Shown here in pieces: positions 25,446 to 37,289 of a stretch of 64,000 nt of DNA. Origin of the DNA: Metaphire vulgaris (taxonomy: Eukaryota; Annelida; Clitellata; Crassiclitellata; Megascolecidae); the NCBI GenBank assembly GCA_018105865.1, contig CM030853.1, positions 420,501-484,500 on the forward strand, given 5' to 3'. Both the position numbers and the translations under genes were made by a program. Numbering within the stretch: position 1 is the stretch's first letter; each line of letters begins with the position of its first letter. The notes below the pieces were generated by a model. It did not search any database. It saw nothing but the letters and a program-made list of their open reading frames with translations, and had not been told where the DNA came from.

Positions 25446-25672
25446 TGTTGCATACACCTGATATCGCCTTGTTATCCAAGGCAAGAATTGATGGTTTTTG
25501 TAAACTCTCCGACCTGCTTTGTTCATATTCGATGGCCAAAGATGTGGTGTGTACCAGTTTGTCTAGAATCAGTTACAACAAGTATGTCCGACTCGATGAC
25601 ATTAGCTTTGCAAGTCCCGGAATAAAATCAGAAACCTTTACCGCCTCTAACATAGAAGACATGTGTGATTGA
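25446..25672 (+). CDS. Last exon of an unrecognised gene
   Basis: An acceptor (tccattgcag) at 25436-25445 is followed by an open frame to TGA at 25670-25672. It reads LHTPDIALLSKARIDGF, then KLSDLLCSYSMAKDVV, RISYNKYVRLDDISF and a Ser/Glu-rich end. Composition and codon use look coding. Upstream exons would lie in or before the assembly gap. There is no recognisable domain. It could also be read as a cytoplasmic tail, but nothing shows this directly. Confidence 0.45.
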
Positions 25673-27414
25673 AGCAATGATGCATGTCAATCCACAGTAT
25701 AATGATATGCTGCACATCAGTTTACCATGCAGGACAGGTACCCGTAATAGACAGTTAGACAGTTCTGCTTGCTGCCAGTCTGGCATTGACTAACAGTGAT
25801 GTAATCATGGTAAGTTCCTGTCTATTATGAATAAGTCTAGATTAACTTGACGCATTTTGTCATAATTATTGCAACTTTGATATTTATCAGCCATTATTAT
25901 ATTTTATCTGAGTTTGCCTTTATTAATTAATTTATTTATTCACTTACTAAAGAGTAGTTGGTGACTGCTGAGTATGCTAATGCTTTTTGAGAGGTTTCAA
26001 TAACCTTTGTGGTGCTCTGTCTTGTGAATTCTTAAAGTCAAGTGCTGACTGGTTATCTACAAAGAGCAAACACCTTGAATGCAAACACCTGTAAATTGTC
26101 TTGTTTTATTTACCTGGTGATTGCTTTGAGTTTTTGTTAGAGTTTGTGAATGGCTGTAAACTTTGAACCCGATACTTGAAATGCGGTGAAGGCAAGGTCA
26201 AGGCCGAGGAGAACCTTGTCTTGTGGTTTCCTCTCTGTTGTTGCTCACATGTTGCACTCCTATGACTTTTGACCCGGTTCACTTGATAAGTGATGTCACT
26301 GAATGATAACTACCTCAAAGTGTTACAAGTGGGAAAAAGGAAAAATTACACTGAAATTTATAGTGATGACCACCACTACTGGGCAGAAAATTTGTAACAC
26401 CATATTAATCAAACTGATTTACCCTAATATTATTAAAAAATTAATATTAATACAATTATAACAGTAGTAGTTATAATAAAAAAATTATAACAATTGTTGT
26501 AGTAAAATAAAAATGATAATAATAATATATACATATATATGCCTTATGTATTGGTTGAACTGTAGCTAGATGATATCAGCCAGTGGCCATTATTATTAAA
26601 CTGATGATAAGGATGATGATATTGATGCTTTGGCATTACTATTGACACATTTTTTATCAGAGGTATTTAAGATGACCAACTGGGATATGATAGATATTTC
26701 ATAGCCCATTCTTGCCTATCAAATTGTTGTGTTTGTAAATATCTAAACTATGGCATTTGTGGCATCCTGCATGAGCCTAAAGTCATTGTCATTACTGCTA
26801 ATTTGGTGGTGAAAATGAGGATATCAGTTTAATCAAGATGCATTGAAATGCAGGATTTCAATTGCATTTGCATTCAAAGAGAAATTTAACACAACTAATA
26901 ATTCTGAACTGTTTAGTGAAGAACTTGATTGCTTGTGTTTCTTTCTTTCTAGATTTGTCAGCCAATTCAGCTCGCTTTCCCACACGCAGCCTGGATATTA
27001 ATCCACAGTAGTCTTTAATACAAGGAAACCGATTAGCTGTTCCAGTTGTCTTCAACTACTGTACATTGTCCGGACATTCTATGCAGGGAGCTGTAATGAG
27101 ACATTTGGAATCAAGTGAATTTGAGTGTTTCTTAGAATCATGGAAGAAAGAAGATAAAGATTCTCCCACATAACTGATGAAAGAAACAGACAGGTATAGA
27201 ACGAGGACTTTGTGTATATCTTTGCAGAAAAGTATAGAAGCCAAGGCATTGTTCAAGACTGCTCGTGTAACTTTGCTGGTTTTAAGGTTGCAGCAACTGC
27301 AAGTTTCAATTTCCATTGTTCCTGTTATTTTCTGTAGTTTTTAGAATCAAATCAGTCATCTCATACTATAACCTTTTGTCTAGATAACCAAAATTCCACT
27401 TTGCTGAACTGTAG
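25673..27414. other. AT-rich stretch before the MEF2-like exon
   Basis: No exon could be supported. A first MEF2 exon (start Met and first MADS residues) would be expected upstream of 27415, but I could not find one here. Confidence 0.5.
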
Positions 27415-27619
27415 GTGACTTTATGACTAAGTTCGGCCTGATGAAGAAAGCTGATCTCACGAACTGAAGCGTACTGTGCAAGCTGTGAAATAGCGCTGAT
27501 AGTCTTCAACAGCGCAAATAAGCTATTCCAGTACGCCAGCATAAACATGGATAAAGTACTTTTGAAGTACACGGAGCACAGCGACCGCAGGAGAGCAGAA
27601 TAACAAGGATATCCTAGAG
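27415..27619 (+). pseudogene. Mef2: MEF2-like MADS exon with frameshifts
   Basis: After the acceptor gaactgtag, this 205-bp block aligns to the second coding exon of MEF2 (normally 204 bp, phase 0 to 0). KFGLMKKA is intact at 27429-27452. From about 27486 one frame reads [17 protein letters not shown], then [13 protein letters not shown], the end of the MADS box and start of the MEF2 domain. Between and around these the frame shifts: about four bases lost near 27423-27429, about five gained near 27453, single gains near 27467 and 27480, and two losses near 27583-27602. The block ends at the expected GATATCCTAGAG before gt. MEF2 is a transcription factor of muscle and neural genes. The exon cannot encode an intact protein as written. 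Decay of a duplicate and local sequence error are both possible. Confidence 0.8.
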
Positions 27620-28589
27620 GTCTGTATTCTCTGGCATCATCAGGTAGACTCTTTTGGTAAATAGCAATGTGTGTTGCTTTTCTGCAAGGAGTTTCTGGCC
27701 ATTGTGTACCGTGGCAATTTTCTTCTACGGCACTTCTATTGGCTGTGATTTTATTGTATAATTGATAGATTGATTGATGTTTTGATTGCTTGTTTGCTTA
27801 ATTGGTTGATGAACAAGATAAATGGCTATACATTACTTTGTGGCTGTTACTTACTACTTACTGTGTAGTAACCTGCAATGCATTCTAGATCGATTATGCA
27901 TTTTGATTTAAAATTCCCTTTGCTCATAGGCAGCGTAGCTGTTTTAGGTGCTATAGAAGCAGTGCTAAGGGTATGTGATAATGATTGGCAGGTTATTTGC
28001 TAATAATATTCTTGTGGTGTAGTATTAAGAACAGCCTTTTTATATACATGAAAAATTTCAAAGATGAGTTACATTGCGGAGTGGGTTGTGTGTTTGTGTG
28101 TGTGTGTGCACACACCTGCCTGCCCATGAATTCTCCTGAGTCAAGATGAAATTTATTCAAACAAGAACTTGTCAAATGTTCTTGTTTTTGCAATCTCAAG
28201 ACCAAGTGTCAAAGATTTAAGCACTCACTCGATCAATGTTGCACCCAAGGCAACCATTTGATTGCATGGAAATTAGGTGTCGCTATTGACTGTTCTTAAC
28301 TGTTGTGTTATTCAAAACAAGTGCGACATACAGACAGATCGCAGTTTGACTCTGGTAACTGGTAATTTCTCAGATTTTTTGTAGCCTAGGATATTAACTA
28401 GATTTCATCTTATAACCATATGCTTCTGTACTCATGATGTGGCTTCTTTGACTGGTTCTTGACTGGTTTGCTAGCAGTGGTCTGAGGTAGATATCTTGCT
28501 GGGCGCAATGTTGATCTGACTTTTTAGCAGCGTTGTTTAGCGTCAATTAGCGGGGCTGGAGAAATTGATAAGGAAAGTTCTGTTGTTGA

Positions 28590-28655
28590 GAGAGGATGAA
28601 TACAAGTAAATTACAGACAGAGTTGGAACCGGAGTACAGGTGCAGAGGATCTGGG
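28590..28655 (+). pseudogene. Possible remnant of the next MEF2 exon
   Basis: The segment reads E-D-E-Y-K, a stop, then I-T, which resembles the conserved E-x-K-Y-K-K-I-N run after the MADS/MEF2 domain. It ends in gatctgg before gtacgt, a good donor. Order and strand fit the MADS exon 1 kb upstream. Short and disrupted, so tentative. Confidence 0.3.
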
Positions 28656-29548
28656 TACGTTTGGGGATCGGCTGAAGCTTGATTTATCCTAGGCACAGTT
28701 GTCATTGGGTTCAAAGATCTCTGATGAAATCTGCTTCAATTCTTCCTGCTTTAAAATGGATGTTTGCTTCTTCTGTGGTTAAAATTATGCTAAATTCAAT
28801 GGTATTAATATGGTATACCAATCTTTCTATCAGTTTTGTAATCAGTCTAAAATGTGTTATCCTTCTATGATGGCTTTTTGTGTTACTGCTTATATTTCTA
28901 AACAGAGATTGGTGGTTTGGATAGCCTCTGTTCAAGAAATGTTGAGAGTTTAGTTGCCTAAGATTGGTCAGAAGGCAATAACGTAGAGAAATGATTTGGA
29001 GCTTACCATAACATTTTTCCTTATCTTGTAATAACATATTATCATTCTCTTTAACCTGTAGATGTTGAGAAGAAAGAGTTCAAAGGTGACTGTGGAGATG
29101 ATGCTCTGTAATAAATACGTTCTAAAGAAATTGAAGAATTTCTTATTATTTAACATTATTATTAGGACATCTTTAATATCATTGCTAAGATTTTTAGTTT
29201 GCATATATTTGTGGGAAGTGATGGTTGAATTATTGTATATTACTTAATGAAGAAAATATTTGCTGCTGGTGAAAATGAAATTGATGACATTGCGATGGTG
29301 GATATTAACTGTTAAGTGTGTGGAGATGAGGGAAAGTTGAATTTTTGGATACTTGGATATCAAGTTCCTGAATCTTGATCTCATCCAGATTTGCTTTATG
29401 GTTAATTGTTTTTGACTTTTGTGCTATATAACCTTTCCCTTCACCGATTTATAATTTTAAAAATACTGTGCAATCTCTTCAATGTATTTCCACTTTATGC
29501 TTTGCTGTGTTGATCAGTTATTTATGTGTTTGTTTTACACTTTATCAG

Positions 29549-29710
29549 GATTGGGAATGAAAAATAAGGATGGCGACAGCAACGACTCGGTTCTTGACAC
29601 TCTCTGCAGTGCAGTCAAAGTCTTAGAAGACTCAAGACCAACAGCTACCAGCAACAACAATAACAACAACAATAACTTCCATAAGTTATTATTACAAAGA
29701 TTCATCTTCA
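29549..29710 (+). pseudogene. Possible exon of the MEF2-like locus
   Basis: After a ttatcag acceptor one frame reads GMKNKDGDSNDSVLDTLCSA, a short linker and then Asn repeats, before stopping. The N-rich composition suits a transcription factor linker. Assignment to the MEF2-like locus rests on position and strand only. No good donor is seen in frame. Confidence 0.3.
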
Positions 29711-30759
29711 TTTAACAGGGTAAATCATGTCTCTCTCCTCTCTTAGCGCTCTCTCCCCTCCTCTTTCTTAGCACATGCATGCTTATAGTTGCAGTACTAT
29801 TTTGCACTGGGGTGGGGTGTGCTATACTTTTAATTCTGTGAAGTAAAAATACTGAAAGTCGGCAAAATGTCGTCAACCAATTTTCTGGAAAGCACTCACA
29901 CACACACACACACACACACTAAGAGTTTGGGGAATTTTTAGTCTTATTGTTATTTATTTTACCTTAATGGGTTAATTATTTTTGTGGATTGATTGTTTTT
30001 CAAGGCAGAAGATTTTCAGCTTAAAATAGACGTCCCAGCAAGTAGAATTCTGGTGGCTAATTTGTTTGACTACCAGCTGTTACCCAAAGTTTCTTACAGC
30101 CTTCGTGCACTGTTCATTGGGATGGGGACCGGCAGAATTAGAACATAGTGAGGTCTTTTGTGAGACAGCCATTGAATTAATGTGAATCCGTTAGAGACTC
30201 CCCCTCTTAGTTCATTTTCGTTTGTTTGACTAAACCACTGTCTACCCCATCAGCTTTTCCAATTACCCTTAGGCCACTTCACCTGGTTGTAGTCGCTCTT
30301 GGGGTATAATCAGTTTATTTTGGAAATCGTCTGCTCCAAGAGCCCGATATACATTTGCTCATTTGTTATTTATTGGAGTCAAACAGTTTCTTTAGAACAG
30401 TGCTTCAGGATAGTAATGAAATGAATCTGTTATGTTGTGCCCATGCAGATTCAAGGCTTATATGAGACTCCCTGGGGATTCGCTTGGTTACTCGTGAGTA
30501 ATTGTGGATAAGTGAGAAGAGAAACTTAGACAAACAAAACGGTTTCTTATTAAGTATTTGGTTTTGTGTATATGACCTTTTTGTATATTTTGACACCAGA
30601 TAGACCCTACTAAGCCACTTAAAACCCAGCTATGATTATTATTTTATTTGTCTTTATGTGTGACTCAATGCATGTAATTATAATGAACTTTTGTTAAGTT
30701 GCTGTTTCAGTTGATAATTTTTGCTTTGACGATCAACGTTGTTGCCTTTGTTTATAGAC

Positions 30760-31045
30760 TTTAACACCAAATCTCTCACCAAGTGGCTCTCATCTTGTGC
30801 CGCAGCCTCAGCCAGTGCAGCAGCAGCAGCATAGAAAGACACCATCTTATCCGTGTCAGACCACCCAATCACTCCAGGAGTGACAGCTTCTGTACCAATG
30901 ACGAGGATAAGTCCTAGACTGATGTCACCCGATGACTATGGCAGCCACAGTCCATCCCTGTTGCCAGGGCAACCGAACATGTCGCCAAATCAGATGTCGG
31001 CATCCATTGACCAGGCCCCCCACAAGTGAAGTGACATTCGCCTGC
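30760..31045 (+). pseudogene. Transactivation-region remnant of the MEF2-like locus
   Basis: The acceptor tttgtttatag is followed by TLTPNLSPSGSHLVP and a Gln run, which stops after about 41 codons. A second frame then continues PITPGVTASVPMTRISPRLM, MSPDDYGSHSPSLLPG and stops. The two frames overlap, as if a single base had been lost or gained. Ser/Pro/Met-rich text with S-P-G-V-T resembles the MEF2 transactivation region (NSMSPGVT in vertebrates). It contains an X-box-like palindrome at 30960-30973. Confidence 0.4.
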
Positions 31046-32672
31046 AGCTGGCTATCATCCAACAGTGAACAGATTTAAAGGGAAAACTGAACGGAATATA
31101 TGATGATCTTGTGGAAGAAAGTGGAAAGGTTAGTAAATGGAAGTGCAAGGGAAACAGCGTGGGTGGTCATGTAATAATACTCCAGCTCCTTCACTGTTTG
31201 GCATTTTCTTCTTTCATTGAAACACCTCTTTCAAAATAGAATTTTTATAATTGAGAATCATAATTACAGCTCCAAGAAGTTTGCTTCTCTTGTTTCCGCT
31301 GATATGGGTTTCGTTGTTGGTCAGGGTAGAACATTTTGGGGCATGTGTTTTAAGCAATGGTGATTTTGTCAAGTAGTACATTGCTGGTATTTGTTTTGAA
31401 TGCCCGAGGAGCAATGGGTGTGATGTCATGAGTGACAAAAATGGTTGTTCTTCAGCTATAGGTAGGCATTGAGAATGTCAAAATAATGTGATGTTGAAAT
31501 TCTTTGTAGTTGTCTGCAAATACACTTTCTCCATTGATTCCTTCGATCAACTTAGAGAGCAGCACACAGCTTCATATGAATTCTAGCGGAGGAGGAGGAG
31601 GAGTGTGTGGCAAATGCAGGTTAATAAGATTACTAGGATCTCTCTTGTCTGCTGCTTTTGCTCAAGTTTGATTGTTATAAACTTATTTCTTATTCTTCAG
31701 TGGCACAACAAAAGGTTCATCTAAATGCACATAGAACCAGATTTTCATTATAATCTGCATTGATCTGCCTTACTTGTTTGTTTTTTGTTGAAATTTTATC
31801 ATTAAAGAAAAAAATGATTGGCTGGGTGACTCATTTGTTGCAACAACAAAACCAGGCAGTTTTGCTGTCTTTGCTCAAAGTGAGAAAGGCATTTAAAAAA
31901 TGAACTTCATTTATGGATGACCAATTTGTCCATTAAATCAGAGACATTGGCATTGGCTGCTTTGCTGCAGATGTCTATGGACTTTGGCTTTCTATGGTCA
32001 GCAAAATGTAATCGGTTTTTAATATTTTGTTGATGAGCAGGTCTTATGCAGAACTTCGCAGCAGATGAATGACGCTTGGTTTAACCCGGCGCCCCGTCTC
32101 TTTTGGGCAGCGACTGGAACAGCCTCGTTGACCTCTGCAGTGAAATTCAAGAATCGAACTTCAGAAACGAGTTGCGGTAATAATAAGAATAAATGGCTTC
32201 CATAGAGTTCACTTCTTAGTTATAACCATTCTCAATTCTATATTTATAGCAAGAATTGTGACATCAATGCTTAAAAAGAATTCTAATTCAAAGCCATGTT
32301 TCTTTACTGAAGAACATCTTTCCAAGAGATGATGACAACCAGTAATTATGTGCGGTCTGTGGCAAACATTAAAAGCCTTTTCAAACCAGGAAATATGAAA
32401 TATTTATTGATTGTAGTCAGTCAATGTTTTCATATCATGACATTCAGTCTTGTTCTAGTCAGTTGTTATCATCTGGTGAGGCAGTCTTAGCCTCTTAGGC
32501 CCCAGGTGGAATTCTCAAATACCATAAAGTTGGCCGTCAGCATCGTTAATGGAGTCCTGTGGGGAGATCTTTAAAGGTTTTATTTATGCTTATTTTTTTG
32601 TTAAATTGTATTTTTCCTGAAATGACAAGTGGAATGTTGTTAATTCAGTGAGCTCCTCAGATTTTTTTCAGA

Positions 32673-33510
32673 TTACGATGAGACTGAAATTGCTGGGTGT
32701 GTTCGATTGTAGACTGTCAGACTTTGCCGATGATGTTCGTAGTGCCGTACCTGGACTTGGAATGAGTTTGGACGTGGATGTAAAAAATGAGCCAATATCA
32801 CCTCCACCAGAGGCAGTGATGTCAAACGTCGCTGTCCCAGTCAGCAGCAGCAGCATCAGCAGCAGTCGTTGCTGATCCCTTCTCAGCAGCATCTGTCTTT
32901 TGCAGCAGGACCACCACCACCAGCAGCGCCCTCAGACAGGCCAGGCACTGCGGGCGTAGTTTCAGCGTCAGTTCCTCTCGGTTCCTTCGGCCGTCGACCG
33001 CCGATACCAGAACTGTCAGCCGATCGAAAACCAGTATCTTTCGCCAACGGTGGAACCTCGAATCACGACCTGTTGTTCGCGCCTGCTCCTGAACGGCGAC
33101 CTTTGTTTCCCACCTGTTGTGGGGAGCATGCTCTTGGCAGGTGGTGGTGAGCACCGGTTGGGCTCGGGCGTTCGGCGGTACGCCCCTCCACCCGCGACCA
33201 GTGCTATGCCGATCCAGTCTGGCCTTGCTCCTAGAAACCAGCGTCGATGCTTTTCAGGCGCCATGTCCCCCAAACGAGTGGTCAGTTTCTGGCGGCGCTT
33301 CTGGCTGCCTGACGCCGGCGAGCCACAGCGTCAGTTCCATCATCTCGGTCAGGCGGGGATCTCCTCCTCGCCGAGGGACCATCCGTCCCCCAGATGGCTC
33401 GGCCGCAAAGTCGCCAGCGACGCGGCCAACATTCTGAATTCATCCTTCTATCAGTGCTATCGAAATGTTGACAACCTCTATTCGAACAAGAGGCGCGACT
33501 GACTGCAGAC
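32673..33510 (+). pseudogene. C-terminal remnant of the MEF2-like locus
   Basis: After a tttttttcag acceptor the frame includes VDVKNEPISPPPE, close to the MEF2 sumoylation and phosphorylation motif (I/VKxEPxSPP). Downstream, Ser-, Pro- and Gln-rich text is open in turn in three different frames: FAAGPPPPAAPSDRPG, then NEWSVSGGASG, then NILNSSFYQCYRNVDN, ending at TGA near 33500. The frame changes suggest indels like those in the MADS exon. The motif is a good match; the rest is inferred from composition. Confidence 0.45.
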
Positions 33511-35782
33511 GACTGGCTGTCCTAGATTCTAACAGGTGTTTGTTGTATTTTGTAAGTAGTCAGGAGACATCTCTATGGAGTTTGCAATGTGTAACGTCTG
33601 GCAGACTCAGGTCTGTGTTCTTGGAACAGCAAGTAGAGGCACAATGACAGGCAGTCATTTTGAGAGCAGACAGACAAGGATACAGAGAGACAGACAGACA
33701 GACAGATACGATTATGTCAACTCTTGGCTTGGTGTCGATGACATTCTTACTTGCGTGGTTGTCGGTCAATCGATATCAGTGAATTTTTTTGAAGAAAAGA
33801 AGGGATATTTTTAGATTCGTGATCTTTTGCTCTGCAGTGGCCTTTGTTTGAATTGCAGGGCATTGATTGACATTGTGTTGTGCTATTTATGACACTGTGG
33901 ATGAATTGTTTTTATGAAACACTGAGTCTGTTGCCTTCTTGTTACTGACTCTGAGACTGACATTCTGGAATGTTTTTTGGTTTTTGTTTGCTGTCGGTGA
34001 CATTTTGATAACTGAATTGTGGTTGCTTTCAGTGTTTTGCCGTCTACTGCAGGACTGTGGTTTGTGAGTGCAACAGCACAGCTACTATAAATTTCAGTTG
34101 TTCTTTGTGTCATGAATATTTTACTCAAAAACTTGACAGTTAAGTTCTGATTGCATCTTCTTGGAAGCATTCGATTGATGAGACACCTATTTAGCAAGAG
34201 GATTGATTTTACTCAGGTCACCTTTTCGTTTGTTTGATCCAAACGCTCTTACAGCTTCTAATGTCCTTCAGCTAGAGACTTAAAACTTATCTTCTCTTAA
34301 TTGTTCCAAGTCTTTCCATCTCCACCATGTGTACCATAGCAGATTCTGGCTGACAATTTCCTCTCAATGTAATCTTCAACTGATGCCAATGTAGCCATGG
34401 AATAGCTCAGGTTTCATCTAATTTCACGGTGTTTCTAGATGGCTAATGCCTAACAATATTTGCAGAAAGTCAATTAGTTAGTATATTTATATTTATTTTT
34501 GTGATAGAAAATCGTGGAATTGTCTATTTTCAGTGTGATAGTGACTCTCAGCTTGTGTCTGCAGTTCTGTTCTGTGTTTGTTTTATGACCGTGGTTTGTG
34601 TGGTTTTTTAAAAAGAAAGCTGACACAAGATGTCACTGCAGTTGTGTGTGACTAGCGATGCTAATCCTAATGAGTTTTGTTACTTTTTAGTTTTATCTTT
34701 TGTAATTTGTGGTTTTTCGTTTGATTTCTATGGCATGTGAAGTCTTATAAACCGTCTGAATATCTAAAATGCATTTTGGCAGTTTCATTTTTCTCTGACT
34801 TTGTTGGCACATTTTGCTTGGTTTGGTGAATTACTTCTTTGTGGGCATTTGGTTCTGGTTAGATAGGCTTGTTTCCTGACTGCAGTAAAGTAATTCTATT
34901 GTTTCTTGAATTTTATTTAAATGTTTTTGTGTAAATAAATAAATGTATTCATGCAGAAATGCCTAATCTGTGCTTATAAACTAGAATTTTGCTGTTTTAT
35001 TTCATGTTTTGTTGATTTTTAAAGTGTAAATTCCTGAGTGCTAAATTGCTTGTTCTTGGTAATATGAGTGACATTGGTGATCATGTTTAGCATTGACTTT
35101 TCTCCTTCTTCACTACTTGGACACACAGTGGTATAGTGGTAACAGTTCTTACTCTGTGGCTGGTCAATACCATATGGTCAATACATAAGCACCCTGGGTA
35201 TGCTGTGAAATGACCATTGCCATGTGTAACAGTGGTGCTGTGGAAATTGAAGCATTAGAATCAATGTCTCTGTGAGCTGTAATCACATCTAGAAATGTTG
35301 ATTATCTTTTCTAATTTATTTGTTTTCTAAGAAATCAAAGAATTTTGTAGAATTTTGTACAAACTGAGTTTTCTACTTGAATCTTTTGTTTAATATGGTT
35401 CCTTATGGCTTCCTTATGCTGGTCATAATATTGTGTATTGTATTGTATCAGAATGTGTAGCTATATTATTCATGGTTGTATTTTCCTCCAAAGTACAGTC
35501 GGTGGCTGTTTATTGTTTTGTTGTACATCGTGTGGATTATTCTAAGTCATGTTCTGAATGAAAAGATGAACCTGAGCGTGTTTCTTCAGTTCTGAATCAT
35601 CATCTTGTGTGATAATCACTTGTAATAATTTAAGCCTTGCAATGTCTAATAATTCTGGTCATTTGGCAGTTACGTAATCATTAAAGTCTTCAGTCTTGGC
35701 ATGTTGCAATCTTCGTGTGATTGACTCTGAATATAGATTTGCACCGTTGCCTTCCACATTGTGTTGCGTTATCCGCATATTG
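33511..35782. other. Intergenic stretch without a supported gene
   Basis: AT-rich single-copy sequence. I see no exon, tRNA or clear mobile element here. Confidence 0.5.
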
Positions 35783-36244
35783 GGCGGGAAGTTAGCAGAG
35801 TGGATGATAGAGCAGGAGGTCGTCGGTTTGATACCCGCAGGAGACCTATGGTCGACTCAGGCTTACTCGCTAGAGGGCGGTGGTAAAATGAGCAGTGGTA
35901 AGAAGTAGGGGTGTAATCGCGACAACGATATCGCGATATGTTTTTCGCTGTCGCGATATTTAATAGCGCTATAAAAGTTATGGGTTCATTCGGTTGCTAT
36001 AGAAACTATGCTCATGAATATTAATGTACCATCTTCCGAAGTTCCGGTTTGAGACTTTGTTTAAAAATATCTATTGCGCCATATAAACAGGTATTATTAT
36101 TATTATTACTGCTACTATTTACACTATATAAGTTATGGGTTCATTCGGTTGCTACAAAAACTATGCTCATGAATATTAATGTGCCATCTTCCGAAGTTTC
36201 GGTTTGAGACTTTGTGTTAAAAATATCCTATTGTGCTATATAAA

Positions 36245-36319
<75 letters not shown>

Positions 36320-36615
36320 GGTACAGGAAAGAAGAACATGGCGCCATTTTCTTTTTCTCCTACGACCAAAGATCATATACACGATCTTGGCCTACGACGA
36401 TATCGCCGTAGAAATAACCACGATATCGCGACAGAAAAATTTCGTAAGATTACAGCCCTAGTAAGAAGCTGTGAGGAGTCAGACAGGTACGCTACGCGAT
36501 GCACTAGACCTGTATCCATGGCATTGCACACCTGGCTGAGGGTTATTGAAAGTTTGAAACGGACATCAGCGCCTCCCTATGAGTCCGTGAGGCTTGGGAA
36601 GGACTTTGACTTTTG
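35783..36615 (+). mobile_element. tRNA-derived SINE, split by a hAT-type element
   Basis: The 12-bp sequence atccgcatattg flanks the unit at 35771-35782 and 36616-36627, an exact target duplication typical of LINE-driven insertion. The left part has tRNA-like A and B boxes (tagcagagtgg at 35793-35803, ggtttgatacc at 35825-35835). The right part runs from ctgtgagg near 36469 to the end tttgactttt. Removing the inserted element and its 8-bp duplication leaves a SINE of about 270 bp. The 71-residue frame across its left half is not a gene. Confidence 0.85.
35906..36460. mobile_element. hAT-type non-autonomous element inserted in a SINE
   Basis: The ends are TAGGGGTGTAATC (left) and GATTACAGCCCTA (right), inverted with one mismatch. 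The flanking GTAAGAAG at 35898-35905 and 36461-36468 is an exact 8-bp target duplication, the hAT hallmark. Inside are several cgatatcgcgat palindromes, a direct duplication of about 115 bp (copies from 35977 and 36127) and an ATT microsatellite (36246-36319). No transposase is present. Confidence 0.88.
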
Positions 36616-36868
36616 ATCCGCATATTGTGTATGGCAGCTGGCGAATTTGACTCTTTTGTGTGATGATTTTATCTTATGGATATTTTTGGAACCGTGATTG
36701 TACATTAAATTTTATTTTAATGTTGGCGTTGAGTGAAGTCACTTTGGAGCGAATATATTTGCAATTGACAACGACTGTGTTAGGTGTTTGTATTATTCTT
36801 TGTTGTTGTTTGTTGTTGTTGTTGTTGTTGTTGCTGCTGCTGCTGTGTTTGCTTTGAGTCACATCCCT

Positions 36869-36870
<2 letters not shown>

Positions 36871-36964
<94 letters not shown>
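36871..36964 (+). repeat. (TA)n microsatellite
   Basis: Uninterrupted TA run of about 94 bp, preceded by a TTG/CTG trinucleotide run (36801-36846). Confidence 0.95.
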
Positions 36965-36967
<3 letters not shown>

Positions 36968-37062
36968 ATTTTATTATTGTTGTTATTTTTATCATTATTT
37001 TACGTGCTTCATTAGAACAGAGGAAACTTTAATGTTAAAGGATCGTGACATTGTGTCTATTC

Positions 37063-37185
37063 ATTGGCGTAAACTTGGATGAAAATGTGGGGTCGGGCTT
37101 AACCTATATATAGTACCCGCCCCATGGTAACCTCTAAAAATTGGGGGTTCGAGCCTAAAAGGCTTAATAGAAGTTTACGCCTATG
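37063..37185. mobile_element. MITE-like repeat, TTGGCGTAAACTT ends
   Basis: Inverted ends ggcgtaaactt on the left and aagtttacgcc on the right bound a block of about 120 bp. The flanks resemble each other (tgtctatt and tgtgtatt), suggesting an old 8-bp duplication. The exact ends are uncertain by a few bases. Confidence 0.6.
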
Positions 37186-37289
37186 TGTATTGTTTTGTTA
37201 GACAAGTTGAAAAGGGTTTTAGGATTGAATTGTTAATCAAATGAACCTATGCTGAGCTGTTACTGCTTTTCACTTTATTTTCCATCGAA

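Noticed and set aside
27366..27605. Minus-strand open frame of about 79 residues with hydrophobic segments
   Set aside because: It is the reverse of the MEF2 MADS exon, whose conserved protein and splice borders on the plus strand explain the sequence.
32041..32180. Possible exon reading DWNSLVDLCSEIQESNF with a good acceptor and donor
   Set aside because: Borders and frame are plausible, but no family match and no phase partner were found, so it is only noted here.
32869..33437. Three overlapping Pro/Ser-rich frames as separate genes
   Set aside because: Composition and position fit one damaged C-terminal region of the MEF2-like locus better than three genes.
35696..35908. 70-residue frame with LAEWMIEQEVVGLIPAGD
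   Set aside because: It is the translation of the tRNA-like head of the SINE.
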